This document shows, in pieces, positions 55,364-64,000 of a DNA stretch of 64,000 nt. Every line of letters starts with the position of its first letter. Position 1 is the stretch's first letter. The stretch is from Mycobacterium sp. E1214 (lineage in GTDB: Bacteria > Actinomycetota > Actinomycetes > Mycobacteriales > Mycobacteriaceae). The position numbers were made by a program, and so were the translations under genes. The DNA is taken from assembly GCF_001666755.1 (NCBI RefSeq), contig NZ_LZJC01000088.1, positions 85,481 through 149,480 of the forward strand. The letters are read 5' to 3'. Under the pieces are notes generated by a model. It ran no database searches and had not been told where the DNA came from. It was given only the letters and a program-made list of their open reading frames with translations.

Positions 55364-57051
55364 GATTCCGCCAGGTAGCGGTGCACCAGCATCACGGCCA
55401 TCGATCCCTCGCCGACCGCCGCCGCCACCCGCTTGGCGGATTCGGCGCGCACGTCGCCGGTGGCGAACACCCCCGGCACGCTGGTCTCCAGGTGGTGCGG
55501 CGGGCGGTCCAGCGTCCAGCCGCACACGTTGCGCAGGTCCGGGCCGGTCAGGATGAAGCCGTGGTCGTCGCGGGCCAGCACGCCGTCGAGCCAGTCGGTG
55601 CGGGGCGCGGCGCCGATGAAGATGAACATGCGGGCGCAGGCGACCTCCTCCCGCTCACCGGTGCGGTTGTTGACCAGGGTCAGCTTCTCCAGGTGGTCAT
55701 CGCCGCTGGCCCGCTGCACCTCGGTGCAGGTGCGCACGGTGATCTTCGGGTTCTGCTCGATCTGCTGGATCAGGTAGTAAGACATCGACGCTTCCAACGA
55801 CGGGGCCCGGACCACGATGGTCACCGACTTGGCGTGCCGCGACAGGTACATGGCGGCCTGGCCGGCCGAGTTGGCCCCGCCGACCACGTACACCTCCTCG
55901 TCCTGGCATTCCGCCGCCACCGAGACGGCCGCGCCGTAGTAGACGCCGCAACCGGTCAGCTCGGTGCAGCCCTCGGCGTCGAGGTTCCGGTAGGCGACGC
56001 CGGTGGCCAGGATGACCGCGTGCGCGTCGATGGAGCCGCCGTCGGCGAACCGCACGGTGCGTTTCGGGCCGTTCACCTCGAGCGCGACGGCCTTGCGGGC
56101 GGTGATCAGTTCGGCGCCGAACTTCTCGGCCTGCCGGCGCGCGCGGTCGGCCAGCTGCCCGCCCGACACCCCGTCGGGGAACCCGAGATAATTCTCGATG
56201 CGTGAGCTCTGGCCGGCCTGGCCGCCCGTCGCGGTGCGCTCGATGAGCACGGTGCGCAGCCCCTCGGACGCGCCGTACACCGCGGCGGCCAGGCCGGCCG
56301 GCCCGCCGCCGATGACGATCAGGTCGTAGAACTCCTGCGATGGCGTGGTGGTCAGGCCCAGGGTGTCGGCGAGCTCGGCGTCACTCGGCTCGATCAGGGG
56401 TTTGCCGCGCTCGGTGATGACGACCGGCAGCCGCCGCCCGTCCTCCCCGGCCGCGCTGAGCAGCCGCTCGCCGGCCGGCTCGTCGGCCATGAACCAGGTG
56501 TAGTAGAGGCCGTTGCGGGCCAGGAAGTCGCGCACCTGCCACGACCGCGCCGACCAGCGGTGGCCGATCACCTTGGTGTGCGGGATGGGGTGCTCGGGCG
56601 CCGCCCGCCACGCGTCGAGCAGCGCGTCGATGACGGGGTAGAACTTCTCCTCCGGCGGGTCCCACGGCTTGAGCAGGTAGTGGTCCAGGTCGACGACGTT
56701 GATCGCGTCGATGGCCGCATGCGTGTCGGCGTAGGCGGTGAGCAGCACCCGCCGCGCGGCCGGGTACAGGTCCATGGCCTGCTCGAGAAACTCGATGCCG
56801 CTCATCTGCGGCATCCGGTAATCGGCGATCAGCATCGCGACCGTCTCGCCGCGCAGCTTGAGCTCCTTGAGGGTGCCCAGGGCGTCGGGGCCCGACTCGG
56901 CGCGCACGATTCGGTGGTTCTCGCCGTAGTGGCGGCGCAGGTCTCGCGCGACGGCCCGCGACACCGACGGATCGTCGTCGACGGTGAGCATCACGGGCTT
57001 GCGCTGGGCGATGGGTGAGCCGGCGGTTGCTGGGGAGGTGGGCGTGGTCAT
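55360..57051 (-). CDS. response regulator fused to thioredoxin-reductase-like flavoprotein
   Basis: A 563-residue fusion. Residues 18-140 are a receiver domain with acidic pocket VDDD, phospho-acceptor Asp77 (LIADYRMPQMSG), Thr105 and Lys128 (LLKPWDPP). Residues 155-225 look like a glutaredoxin/thioredoxin-like fold, but the position of a CxxC holds SARS (GHRWSARSWQ). Residues 240-563 are thioredoxin-reductase-like: FAD loop VIGGGPAGLAAAVYG, NAD loop VVGGANSAGQAAM, ATGDV near the end. The usual CATC disulfide is missing (GCGVYYGAAVS). So this is not a classical TrxR; it may move electrons or sense redox under kinase control. ATG 57051 follows CATACT by 8 nt, suggesting a leaderless mRNA. Confidence 0.85.
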   Translation of the reverse strand: MTTPTSPATAGSPIAQRKPVMLTVDDDPSVSRAVARDLRRHYGENHRIVRAESGPDALGTLKELKLRGETVAMLIADYRMPQMSGIEFLEQAMDLYPAARRVLLTAYADTHAAIDAINVVDLDHYLLKPWDPPEEKFYPVIDALLDAWRAAPEHPIPHTKVIGHRWSARSWQVRDFLARNGLYYTWFMADEPAGERLLSAAGEDGRRLPVVITERGKPLIEPSDAELADTLGLTTTPSQEFYDLIVIGGGPAGLAAAVYGASEGLRTVLIERTATGGQAGQSSRIENYLGFPDGVSGGQLADRARRQAEKFGAELITARKAVALEVNGPKRTVRFADGGSIDAHAVILATGVAYRNLDAEGCTELTGCGVYYGAAVSVAAECQDEEVYVVGGANSAGQAAMYLSRHAKSVTIVVRAPSLEASMSYYLIQQIEQNPKITVRTCTEVQRASGDDHLEKLTLVNNRTGEREEVACARMFIFIGAAPRTDWLDGVLARDDHGFILTGPDLRNVCGWTLDRPPHHLETSVPGVFATGDVRAESAKRVAAAVGEGSMAVMLVHRYLAES

Positions 57052-57126
57052 CGGCGTTAAGTATGCGCTTGTCAGCGGCGGTGCGGGAGGTTCGGCGGGT
57101 AGGCTCGGAGTCATCCCGCAGCGATT

Positions 57127-57326
57127 TTGGCCAGCACGAACAACCAGGTATTGTGGAACAACGGTGCGGCATCCGCGCCGGCTTTTTGGTGTGCCAAGTC
57201 CCGAGGAATTTCCTGTCACCGGCTCACGTTTTAAGTCGGTGCTGCGTGTTGCGCCGCGCAAGGCCGCAGCCGTGAACGAGACGAAACACTAGAAGACACC
57301 TAAAAGACGAGGACGCTGAAGAAGTT
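57127..57326 (+). promoter_or_regulatory. infA/alpha operon promoter and leader
   Basis: TTGGCC (57127-57132), a 16-bp spacer and TATTGT (57149-57154) form a good promoter. The leader of about 165 nt contains a small GCGG-CAT-CCGC hairpin followed by a run of T near 57180. No ORF of note is present in it. Confidence 0.5.
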
Positions 57327-57548
57327 ATGGCCAAGAAGGACGGCGCCATCGAGGTCGAGGGCCGCGTGGTCGAGCCCCTGCCCAATGCGATGTTCCGCAT
57401 TGAGCTGGAGAACGGCCACAAGGTGCTCGCCCACATCAGCGGCAAGATGCGGCAGCACTACATCCGCATCCTGCCCGAGGACCGGGTGGTGGTGGAGCTT
57501 TCTCCCTACGACCTGTCCCGCGGCCGCATCGTGTACCGCTACAAGTAA
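57327..57548 (+). CDS. infA: translation initiation factor IF-1
   Basis: A 73-residue OB-fold protein ([20 protein letters not shown]), with [20 protein letters not shown] and [15 protein letters not shown]. It occupies the A site during initiation. Length and sequence are standard. It is the first gene of the infA-rpmJ-rpsM-rpsK-rpsD-rpoA-rplQ unit. Confidence 0.98.
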
Positions 57549-57599
57549 GCCAGCGCAGAGCCCCGACAAACCGACAGACAAGAACAGGATCGAACAGCC

Positions 57600-57713
57600 G
57601 TGAAGGTGAACCCCAGCGTCAAGCCAATCTGTGACAAGTGCAGGGTGATCCGTCGGCACGGGCGGGTCATGGTGATCTGCTCTGATCCGCGCCACAAGCA
57701 GCGCCAGGGCTAG
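57600..57713 (+). CDS. rpmJ: 50S ribosomal protein L36 (zinc form)
   Basis: A 37-residue L36 beginning at GTG 57600 with [20 protein letters not shown]. The zinc ligands are CDKC, then a later Cys and His in [14 protein letters not shown]. It is a C+ type L36. It lies 51 bp after infA and was too short for routine ORF calling. Confidence 0.97.
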
Positions 57714-57714
57714 T

Positions 57715-57819
57715 GGCGATCGCCAGCGCGGCGTAGCCGGGCGCAGCGGGTCGCCACGATCCATCGAGGCGATCGCCAGCGCGGCGTAGCCGGGCGCAGC
57801 GGGTCGCCACGATCCATCG
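57715..57819 (+). repeat. tandem pair of 53-bp MIRU-like intergenic repeats
   Basis: Two copies of a 53-bp unit starting GGCGATCGCC and containing GTAGCCGGGCGCAGCGGG occur back to back at 57715-57767 and 57768-57819, identical over 52 bp. A third, degenerate copy lies at 59410-59449 before rpoA. Each starts with a 10-bp palindrome and ends its core with GGGTCGCC, so GGCGA/TCGCC can pair into a hairpin. Confidence 0.8.
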
Positions 57820-57854
57820 CGCGAGCACAACTGAATGCAGACCTCCCAGCACCA

Positions 57855-57912
57855 CTGAGCGAATACGTCGCTCAGCCACGCCCGGACGGAGGCCGGGCCC
57901 CGAAACTTCGGG
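57855..57912 (+). ncRNA. three consecutive hairpins in the rpsM leader
   Basis: CTGAGCGA-ATACG-TCGCTCAG (57855-57875), CCCGG-N7-CCGGG (57881-57897) and CCCGA-AACT-TCGGG (57899-57911 region) follow each other in the 247-bp rpmJ-rpsM interval. Such a compact set in front of rpsM could be a ribosomal-protein (S4- or S13-type) autoregulatory leader. No specific Rfam class is claimed. Confidence 0.45.
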
Positions 57913-57960
57913 AACGGGCTGGGAAAAGACCTCCGCCGAGAAAAAGAGGAAACGCCACCT

Positions 57961-58335
57961 ATGGCACGACTAGTCGGCGTCGATCTGCCGCGCGATAAGC
58001 GGATGGAGATCGCCCTGACCTACATTTTCGGTGTCGGCCGCACGCGGTCGAACGAGATCCTCGCGGCCACCGGCATCGACCGGGACCTGCGGACCAGGGA
58101 CCTCACCGATGACCAGCTGACCCAACTGCGCGACTACATCGAAGCCAACATCAAGGTGGAGGGTGACCTGCGCCGCGAGGTGCAGGCCGACATCCGGCGC
58201 AAGATCGAGATCGGCTGCTACCAGGGCCTGCGGCACCGCCGCGGCCTGCCGGTGCGCGGCCAGCGAACCAAGACCAACGCGCGGACCCGCAAGGGCCCCA
58301 AGCGCACCATCGCCGGCAAGAAGAAGGCCAGGTAA
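57961..58335 (+). CDS. rpsM: 30S ribosomal protein S13
   Basis: A 124-residue S13 ([20 protein letters not shown]) with the H2TH-type core and the signature [20 protein letters not shown]. It bridges the 30S head to the 50S and touches tRNA. Ribosome site AAGAGGAAA precedes it. Confidence 0.98.
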   Translation: MARLVGVDLPRDKRMEIALTYIFGVGRTRSNEILAATGIDRDLRTRDLTDDQLTQLRDYIEANIKVEGDLRREVQADIRRKIEIGCYQGLRHRRGLPVRGQRTKTNARTRKGPKRTIAGKKKAR

Positions 58336-58341
58336 CCCCCC

Positions 58342-58761
58342 ATGCCCCCAGCCAAGAAGGCAGCCGCGTCGGGCCCCAAGAAGGGACAGAAGACTCGTCG
58401 CCGGGAAAAGAAGAACATCCCGCACGGCGCCGCGCACATCAAGAGCACGTTCAACAACACGATCGTGACCATCACCGACCCGCAGGGCAACGTCATCGCC
58501 TGGGCGTCGTCGGGCCACGTCGGCTTCAAGGGCTCGCGCAAGTCGACCCCGTTCGCCGCCCAGCTGGCCGCGGAGAACGCCGCCCGCAAGGCCCAAGAGC
58601 ACGGCGTCAAGAAGGTCGACGTGTTCGTCAAGGGCCCGGGCTCGGGCCGCGAGACCGCGATCCGGTCGCTGCAGGCCGCCGGCCTCGAGGTCGGCGCCAT
58701 CTCCGATGTCACCCCCCAGCCGCACAACGGCTGCCGTCCGCCCAAGCGGAGAAGGGTCTAG
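58342..58761 (+). CDS. rpsK: 30S ribosomal protein S11
   Basis: A 139-residue S11. A Lys-rich N-terminus ([20 protein letters not shown]) precedes the core [20 protein letters not shown] and the signature [19 protein letters not shown]. It forms part of the 30S platform at the mRNA exit. It is 6 bp after rpsM. Confidence 0.98.
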   Translation: MPPAKKAAASGPKKGQKTRRREKKNIPHGAAHIKSTFNNTIVTITDPQGNVIAWASSGHVGFKGSRKSTPFAAQLAAENAARKAQEHGVKKVDVFVKGPGSGRETAIRSLQAAGLEVGAISDVTPQPHNGCRPPKRRRV

Positions 58762-58772
58762 GGAAATAGATC

Positions 58773-59378
58773 ATGGCTCGTTACACCGGACCCATCACCC
58801 GCAAGTCGCGCCGGCTGCGCACCGACCTCGTCGGTGGTGACCAGGCCTTCGAGAAGCGCCCCTACCCGCCCGGCCAGCACGGCCGCGCGCGGATCAAGGA
58901 GAGCGAATACCTGCTGCAGCTGCAGGAGAAGCAGAAGGCCCGCTTCACCTACGGCGTCATGGAAAAGCAATTCCGCCGCTACTACGAAGAGGCCGTGCGC
59001 CACTCCGGCAAGACCGGCGAGAACCTCCTGCAGATCCTGGAGAGCCGGCTGGACAATGTCGTGTACCGGGCGGGCCTCGCCCGCACCCGCCGGATGGCCC
59101 GCCAGCTGGTCAGCCACGGTCACTTCAGCGTCAACGGCGTGCACGTCAACGTCCCGAGCTACCGGGTGTCGCAGTACGACATCATCGACGTGCGCGAGGG
59201 CTCGCTGAACACCGTGCCGTTCCAGATCGCGCGGGAGACCGCGGGCGACCGTCCCATCCCGAGCTGGCTGCAGGTCGTGGGGGAGCGCCAGCGGATCCTG
59301 ATCCACCAGCTGCCCGAGCGCGCGCAGATCGACGTGCCGCTCACCGAGCAGCTGATCGTCGAGTTCTACTCGAAGTAA
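58773..59378 (+). CDS. rpsD: 30S ribosomal protein S4
   Basis: A 201-residue S4 lacking the zinc Cys cluster of some paralogues (MARYTGPITRKSRRLRTDLV). The S4 RNA-binding domain is present as SRLDNVVYRAGLARTRRMAR and HGHFSVNGVHVNVPSYRV. It initiates 16S assembly and is the alpha operon repressor in E. coli. A 129-bp gap with a hairpin and repeat separates it from rpoA. Confidence 0.98.
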   Translation: MARYTGPITRKSRRLRTDLVGGDQAFEKRPYPPGQHGRARIKESEYLLQLQEKQKARFTYGVMEKQFRRYYEEAVRHSGKTGENLLQILESRLDNVVYRAGLARTRRMARQLVSHGHFSVNGVHVNVPSYRVSQYDIIDVREGSLNTVPFQIARETAGDRPIPSWLQVVGERQRILIHQLPERAQIDVPLTEQLIVEFYSK

Positions 59379-59383
59379 GACCC

Positions 59384-59405
59384 CCCGCGCTGAACCCGGC
59401 GCGGG
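59384..59405 (+). terminator. GC-rich hairpin after rpsD
   Basis: CCCGCGC-TGAACCCG-GCGCGGG, a 7-bp stem 6 bp after the rpsD stop, lacking a U-tract. Since rpoA follows, it may cause partial termination or protect the upstream mRNA. Confidence 0.4.
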
Positions 59406-59409
59406 TTGC

Positions 59410-59449
59410 GGCGATCGCAAGCGCGGCGAAGCCGGGCGCAGCGGGTCGG
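59410..59449 (+). repeat. degenerate third copy of the MIRU-like repeat
   Basis: The first 39-40 bases match the 57715 repeat with two substitutions (C to A, T to A); the remaining 13 bases diverge. It lies between the rpsD 3' hairpin and the rpoA ribosome site. Confidence 0.7.
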
Positions 59450-59498
59450 CGCGAATGAGTGAAACGGCATCAAATAGCGGGTGCCGAGAAGGAGATAG

Positions 59499-60551
<1,053 letters not shown>

Positions 60552-60561
60552 CGGCCGTCCA

Positions 60562-60593
60562 GTTCCTCGGCGGCCACCAGGCCGCTGAGGAAC
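60562..60593 (+). ncRNA. strong 14-bp hairpin between rpoA and rplQ
   Basis: GTTCCTC-G-GCGGCC (60562-60575), loop ACCA, then GGCCGC-T-GAGGAAC (60580-60593): 13 Watson-Crick pairs plus one G-U. It begins 10 bp after the rpoA stop. No U-tract follows. It could be a terminator, attenuator, RNase site or 3' stabiliser for rpoA mRNA. Confidence 0.6.
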
Positions 60594-60666
60594 CGGGCAG
60601 CTTCGAAGAAGAAGTCCGTCCCGGCCCTACCTGATACGGGGGCCGGCCCCACAAGGAGATAGCGCA

Positions 60667-61308
60667 ATGCCCAAGCCCACCAAGGGCCCCCGCCTCGGCG
60701 GGTCGTCTGCCCACCAGAAGGCCCTGCTGGCCAACCTGGCCACGTCGCTGTTCGAGCACGGCCGCATCAAGACGACCGAACCGAAGGCCCGTGCGCTGCG
60801 GCCGTATGCGGAGAAGCTGATCACGCATGCGAAAAAGGGTGCGCTGCACAACCGCCGAGAGGTGATGAAGAAGATCCGCGACAAGGACGTGGTGCACGCC
60901 CTGTTCGCCGAGATCGGGCCCTTCTTCGCCGACCGGGAGGGTGGCTACACCCGCATCATCAAGGTCGAGCCGCGCAAGGGTGACAACGCCCCGATGGCGG
61001 TCATCGAGCTGGTGCGGGAGAAGACGGTGACCTCCGAGGCGGACCGCGCCCGGCGGGTGAAGTCGTCGAAGAAGGCGTCCGAGGGCGGCGACGCCCCGGT
61101 GGCGGCCGCGGCGGCGCCGCAGGCGGCGGTCGAGCCGGACGAAACCGTGGGCCCGACCGCCGACGAGGCGGCCGCCGGGGCCGAAGAGACCACGGCCGAT
61201 GCCGCGCCGACCGAGGCGCAGGCCCAGGCCGAAGAGACGGCCGAGAAGGCTGTCGCCGCGCGGGCCGAAGCCGAGGCCGAGGCCGACGACCAGGCCGACG
61301 AGAGTTAG
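60667..61308 (+). CDS. rplQ: 50S ribosomal protein L17 with long acidic tail
   Basis: A 213-residue L17. Residues 1-125 are the conserved core ([20 protein letters not shown], then [20 protein letters not shown]). The remaining part is an Ala/Glu-rich acidic tail, longer than in M. tuberculosis (about 180 aa in total, from memory). GGAG lies 9 nt before ATG. The last 110 bp overlap, in another frame, the only available start of truA. Confidence 0.97.
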   Translation: MPKPTKGPRLGGSSAHQKALLANLATSLFEHGRIKTTEPKARALRPYAEKLITHAKKGALHNRREVMKKIRDKDVVHALFAEIGPFFADREGGYTRIIKVEPRKGDNAPMAVIELVREKTVTSEADRARRVKSSKKASEGGDAPVAAAAAPQAAVEPDETVGPTADEAAAGAEETTADAAPTEAQAQAEETAEKAVAARAEAEAEADDQADES

Positions 61309-62146
61309 CGACGACGTCCGCCTGCGGCTCGGGATCGCCTACGACGGCACCGGTTTCGCGGGTTGGGCGGCTCAGTCGGGCCAGCGTACGGTGGCCGGTG
61401 TCCTCGATGAGGCGCTGACCACCGTCTTCCGGATTCCGGTGCGGTTGCGCGCCGCCGGGCGCACCGACGCCGGGGTGCACGCCACCGGGCAGGTGGCCCA
61501 CGTCGACGTGCCGGTCGAGGCCCTGCCCAACGCCTACCCGCGCGCGCCGCGGGTGGGCGAGCCCGAGTTCCTGCCGCTGCTGCGTCGGCTCGGCCGGTTC
61601 CTGCCGACCGACGTCCGCATCCTCGACATCAGCCGCGCGCCCGCGGGTTTCGACGCGCGGTTCTCGGCGCTTCGCAGGCACTACGAGTACCGGCTGTCGA
61701 CGGCGCCGTACGGCGTGCAGCCGCTGCAGGCCCGCTACATCACGGCCTGGCCGCGCGACCTCGACGTCGACGCGATGGCCGCGGCGTCACGAAACCTGTT
61801 GGGGCTGCAGGACTTCGCCGCCTTCTGCCGGCACCGCGAGAACGCCACCACCATTCGCGATCTGCAGCGGTTCGACTGGGTCCGGGACGGCGACCTGATC
61901 ACCGCGCACGTCAGCGCCGACGCGTTCTGCTGGTCGATGGTGCGCTCACTGGTGGGCGCGCTGCTGGCCGTCGGTGAGCACCGGCGCCCCGCGTCGTGGT
62001 GTCGCGACTTGCTCTCCGCCGCAACGCGTTCCAGCGACTTCGCGGCGGCCCCCGCGCACGGGCTGACCCTGGTCCGCGTCGACTACCCGCCAGAGGGTCA
62101 GCTGGCCGCGCGCAACCTGATCACCCGCGACATCCGGACCCGCTGA
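61199..62146 (+). CDS. truA: tRNA pseudouridine(38-40) synthase TruA
   Basis: TruA's catalytic Asp is in [20 protein letters not shown], preceded by [21 protein letters not shown]-terminal parts are [32 protein letters not shown] and [20 protein letters not shown]. It modifies U38-40 of the anticodon arm. The start is problematic. Upstream of VRLRLGIAY no ATG, GTG or TTG occurs in frame until ATG 61199, inside rplQ. That adds about 36 Arg/Pro-rich residues, giving 315 aa against 296 in M. tuberculosis. Alternatives are CTG 61250 or a non-standard start near 61295. Confidence 0.93.
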   Translation: MPRRPRRRPRPKRRPRRLSPRGPKPRPRPTTRPTRVSDDVRLRLGIAYDGTGFAGWAAQSGQRTVAGVLDEALTTVFRIPVRLRAAGRTDAGVHATGQVAHVDVPVEALPNAYPRAPRVGEPEFLPLLRRLGRFLPTDVRILDISRAPAGFDARFSALRRHYEYRLSTAPYGVQPLQARYITAWPRDLDVDAMAAASRNLLGLQDFAAFCRHRENATTIRDLQRFDWVRDGDLITAHVSADAFCWSMVRSLVGALLAVGEHRRPASWCRDLLSAATRSSDFAAAPAHGLTLVRVDYPPEGQLAARNLITRDIRTR

Positions 62147-62160
62147 ACGCGGTCGGGGCG

Positions 62161-62790
62161 TCAGACCTTGCCCGCAACGAATTTCGCGGCCTGCGTGGTC
62201 AGCCCCGGCACGTAGCCGAGGTGGGCCTGCCACTGATCGCCGTTGGAGCAGATTGGATCGCCGGGGTTGCACAGATCGATGGTCTTGTCGCCGAATCCCG
62301 GCGACAGCGCGCTCATCAGCCCGCCGGCCCGGCCGGACGGGTTGCCGAACAACGCCACCGCGGCGACGTGGTCGGCGGCGTCGGCCGGCAGCGGCTGGTG
62401 AAAGCCCAGGCCGGGAAGCGGCGCGGCGGTGACGATGTCGACGACCGCCGCCCCCTGCGAGTACCCGCCGAGCACCAGCTTGGTGTCGGGGCAGTTGCCG
62501 GCCATCTGCTGGATGTGCCCGCTGGCGTCGTTGGCGCCGTCGGTGGCGGCCAGGAAGTCCTTGCTGGCCGGATAGTTGACGCCGTACGAGCCGACGTTTT
62601 TGCCCGACTGCGCGCGCAGCGCGCTGACGAAGGCCCCGCCGACCTTGCCGACGCCGGGCGGTTCGTCGGTGCCGCGCGCGAACACCACCTCGACGTCCGG
62701 GCAGGACGCCCACGCGTGCGGCAGGTGCGGCGAGGCGACCCACAGCGCAGCCGCCGCGACTCCCGCGACGGCCAGAGGTATCAGACGCAC
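62161..62790 (-). CDS. secreted cutinase-family esterase, copy 1
   Basis: A 209-residue exported alpha/beta-hydrolase. The signal peptide MRLIPLAVAGVAAAALWVAS leads to the mature start CPDVEVVFARGTDEPPGVGK. The nucleophile elbow is [14 protein letters not shown]; the catalytic Asp lies in CNPGDPICSNG and the His in the final QAHLGYVPG. It resembles the CFP21/Rv3451-Rv3452 group, lipases or esterases acting on host or envelope lipids. GTG 62790 starts it. It lies 43 bp downstream of the second cutinase gene. Confidence 0.92.
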   Translation of the reverse strand: MRLIPLAVAGVAAAALWVASPHLPHAWASCPDVEVVFARGTDEPPGVGKVGGAFVSALRAQSGKNVGSYGVNYPASKDFLAATDGANDASGHIQQMAGNCPDTKLVLGGYSQGAAVVDIVTAAPLPGLGFHQPLPADAADHVAAVALFGNPSGRAGGLMSALSPGFGDKTIDLCNPGDPICSNGDQWQAHLGYVPGLTTQAAKFVAGKV

Positions 62791-62833
62791 ACGACGATGT
62801 TACGGGGCGTGCTGGTGGGGCAAAAGTAAAGAT

Positions 62834-63670
62834 TCAGACCAGCGGCGCTTGCGGCGACACCGTCGCGGGCCCCGGCGCCGTGTCCGGGCCACCGTGGATC
62901 GACGAACCCGACCCCGGCGGCACCTGCCCGCCCAGCGGGGACGGCTGCGGGCCGTAGCCGGGCGGCACGGGCCCCAACGGGGGCCCGAACGCGGGCGTCG
63001 ATGACCCCGAGCCCTGCAGCTTCTGGGCGACGAACGCCGCGGCCTGGGTGGTGTAGACGGGCACGTAACCCTCGGTGTGCCCGGTCCACTCGTTGCCCGG
63101 CCCGGCGTGGCAGATCGGGTCGTTGGGGTTGCAGTAGTCCGCGGCCTTCGAACCCAGCAGCGCGCTCTGGCTGGGCAACGTGCCACCGGCGCGGTCGGCC
63201 ACGTCACCGAACGTGACGACGGCGGCGATGTTGTTGGCGTACTGCTCGGGCAGCTTGTTGCCCCAGCTGATGCCGCCGATCGGGACTCCGGCCACGATGT
63301 CCATCACCGAGGCGCCCTGCGAGTAGCCGCCCAGCACGATCTTGGTGTTGGGGCAGGTCTCCACGCTCTTCTTGACGCGGTCGATGGTGTCGTTGGCGCC
63401 GTCGCCGCCGTGCAACTGCAGCTTGCTGGCGGCGTAGTTCACGCCGTAGGGGAGGATGTTGAGCCCGGTCTGCTGGCGCAGCGAGTCCACCAACGCGTCG
63501 CCCACCCGGCCCAGGCCGGCGGGCTCGTTGGTGCCGCGCGCGAAAATCACCTCGACGTCCGGGCAGTCGAAGGCCCGGGCGGTGGGCGCGGGGGAAAGCA
63601 GCAGGCCAGCGCCAGTCACCAGCGCAGCCGCCCCGAGACCGGCGCAGCGACCTAAGCGGTGAGTAATCAC
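62834..63670 (-). CDS. secreted cutinase-family esterase with Pro/Gly-rich tail, copy 2
   Basis: A 278-residue cutinase. The signal peptide ends ...[10 protein letters not shown]; the mature protein opens [20 protein letters not shown]. It has [32 protein letters not shown] and [16 protein letters not shown] for the Ser-Asp-His triad. After residue 220 there is a Pro/Gly/Ser-rich tail of about 55 residues ([18 protein letters not shown]), absent from copy 1 and probably cell-wall facing. GTG 63670 starts [13 protein letters not shown]. It is divergent from the eccB4 start. Confidence 0.92.
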   Translation of the reverse strand: MITHRLGRCAGLGAAALVTGAGLLLSPAPTARAFDCPDVEVIFARGTNEPAGLGRVGDALVDSLRQQTGLNILPYGVNYAASKLQLHGGDGANDTIDRVKKSVETCPNTKIVLGGYSQGASVMDIVAGVPIGGISWGNKLPEQYANNIAAVVTFGDVADRAGGTLPSQSALLGSKAADYCNPNDPICHAGPGNEWTGHTEGYVPVYTTQAAAFVAQKLQGSGSSTPAFGPPLGPVPPGYGPQPSPLGGQVPPGSGSSIHGGPDTAPGPATVSPQAPLV

Positions 63671-63732
63671 GTCGTTACCTTACCTGTAACGCTGCGCGAT
63701 CGAAACTTCGTCGAACCTGGGGATGAGCGCAC

Positions 63733-64000
63733 CCGGCGCCGCTGACCTGCGGTCTAACGTGGGCCGATGCCGACGCAGGCGAGCGCAGGGCTGCAGCTCA
63801 GCGCGCACCCGGCCACGGCCATCGCGGTCAGGGCGGCGCCCACCGCCAGCGCCGTGAAGCGCGCCCGCGCGCGCCCGGCGGCCTCACCCAGCAGCGCGCA
63901 TTCCAGGCGGCGCAGCCAGAAGCGGTGCGCGCTGAGCTGCAGCCCTGCGCTCGCCTGCGTCGGCATCGGCCCACGTTAGACCGCAGGTCAGCGGCGCCGG
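63733..64000. repeat. 77-bp perfect inverted repeat flanking a 114-bp loop
   Basis: Left arm 63733-63809 and right arm 63924-64000 are exact reverse complements over all 77 bases; the right arm runs to the window edge, so it may be longer. Each arm contains the promoter-proximal region and first 14 codons of eccB4 (MPTQASAGLQLSAH). The loop carries the next eccB4 codons on the minus strand. Confidence 0.95.
63754..63966 (-). pseudogene. eccB4: eccB4-like ESX-4 membrane protein, 5' fragment broken by the inverted repeat
   Basis: Read from ATG 63966, the minus strand gives MPTQASAGLQLSAH, then RFWLRRLECALLGEAAGRAR, then a TM segment (LAVGAALTAMAVAGCALS). That matches the EccB N-terminus (HRFLLRRLEYAL... 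plus one TM). After the TM it runs into the reverse complement of its own start and stops at TAG 63754-63756 as SCSPALACVGIGPR. From the plus strand, ATG 63767 gives the same 14 residues before entering antisense loop sequence. The normal gene should point right, divergent from the cutinase, so the copy here is folded back. Confidence 0.65.

Overview
The window is a high-GC actinobacterial chromosome segment, almost certainly from a non-tuberculous Mycobacterium. The tail of the mycofactocin operon (mftF end, mftG) leads into the S10 ribosomal operon. The spc operon follows, then secY-adk-map-sigL-rslA, then the valine-degradation genes mmsA-fadE9-mmsB, then rmlB/rmlC and the infA-rpmJ-rpsM-rpsK-rpsD-rpoA-rplQ-truA operon, with two cutinases and an eccB4 (ESX-4) start at the edge. 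Gene content and protein lengths match mycobacterial families throughout. From my memory of the M. tuberculosis map, blocks of the Rv0696-Rv0753c and Rv3450c-Rv3465 types are joined here, so the local order differs from that species. Many genes appear leaderless, with a TANNNT -10 box 6-9 nt before ATG or GTG.

Layout. 1-4565: mycofactocin end, a poorly coding gap, and a divergent MFS exporter/TetR pair with two tandem operators. 4566-10311: S10 operon (rpsJ to rpsQ). 10312-19903: an accessory block inside the ribosomal superoperon, with arylsulfatase AtsA, its formylglycine-generating enzyme, an orphan PstS-like lipoprotein, three DUF4436 membrane-protein paralogues and an SOS-box-controlled 13E12-type HNH protein. 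19904-24353: spc operon part 1 (rplN to rplO). 24354-33547: an F420-type oxidoreductase, sppA, and six paralogous SAM methyltransferases interrupted by a GNAT gene. 33810-38383: secY, adk, map, sigL, rslA and a MarR regulator. 38396-41992: mmsA-fadE9-mmsB on the minus strand, behind a large palindromic operator.

42106-43517 is a low-GC pair that looks like a polymorphic toxin with a cognate immunity gene. 43545-47941 carries a flavoprotein and a five-gene operon: ECF sigma factor, Rieske protein with a cytosolic N-terminal segment, cupredoxin lipoprotein, Tat-exported phosphoesterase and a small membrane protein. It reads as a metal/redox-responsive envelope electron-transfer unit. 47938-57051 is all minus strand: two acyltransferases, rmlC, rmlB, two F420 oxidoreductases, and a two-component pair made of a cyclic-nucleotide-domain histidine kinase and a response regulator fused to a thioredoxin-reductase-like flavoprotein. 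57127-62146 is the alpha operon with intergenic MIRU-like repeats, RNA hairpins and truA. 62161-64000 holds two cutinases and a 77-bp perfect inverted repeat that breaks eccB4.

No rRNA, tRNA, CRISPR array or intact insertion sequence was seen. The strongest leads are the toxin/immunity pair, the sigma-Rieske-cupredoxin operon, the response-regulator/flavoprotein two-component pair and the fold-back inverted repeat at the right edge.
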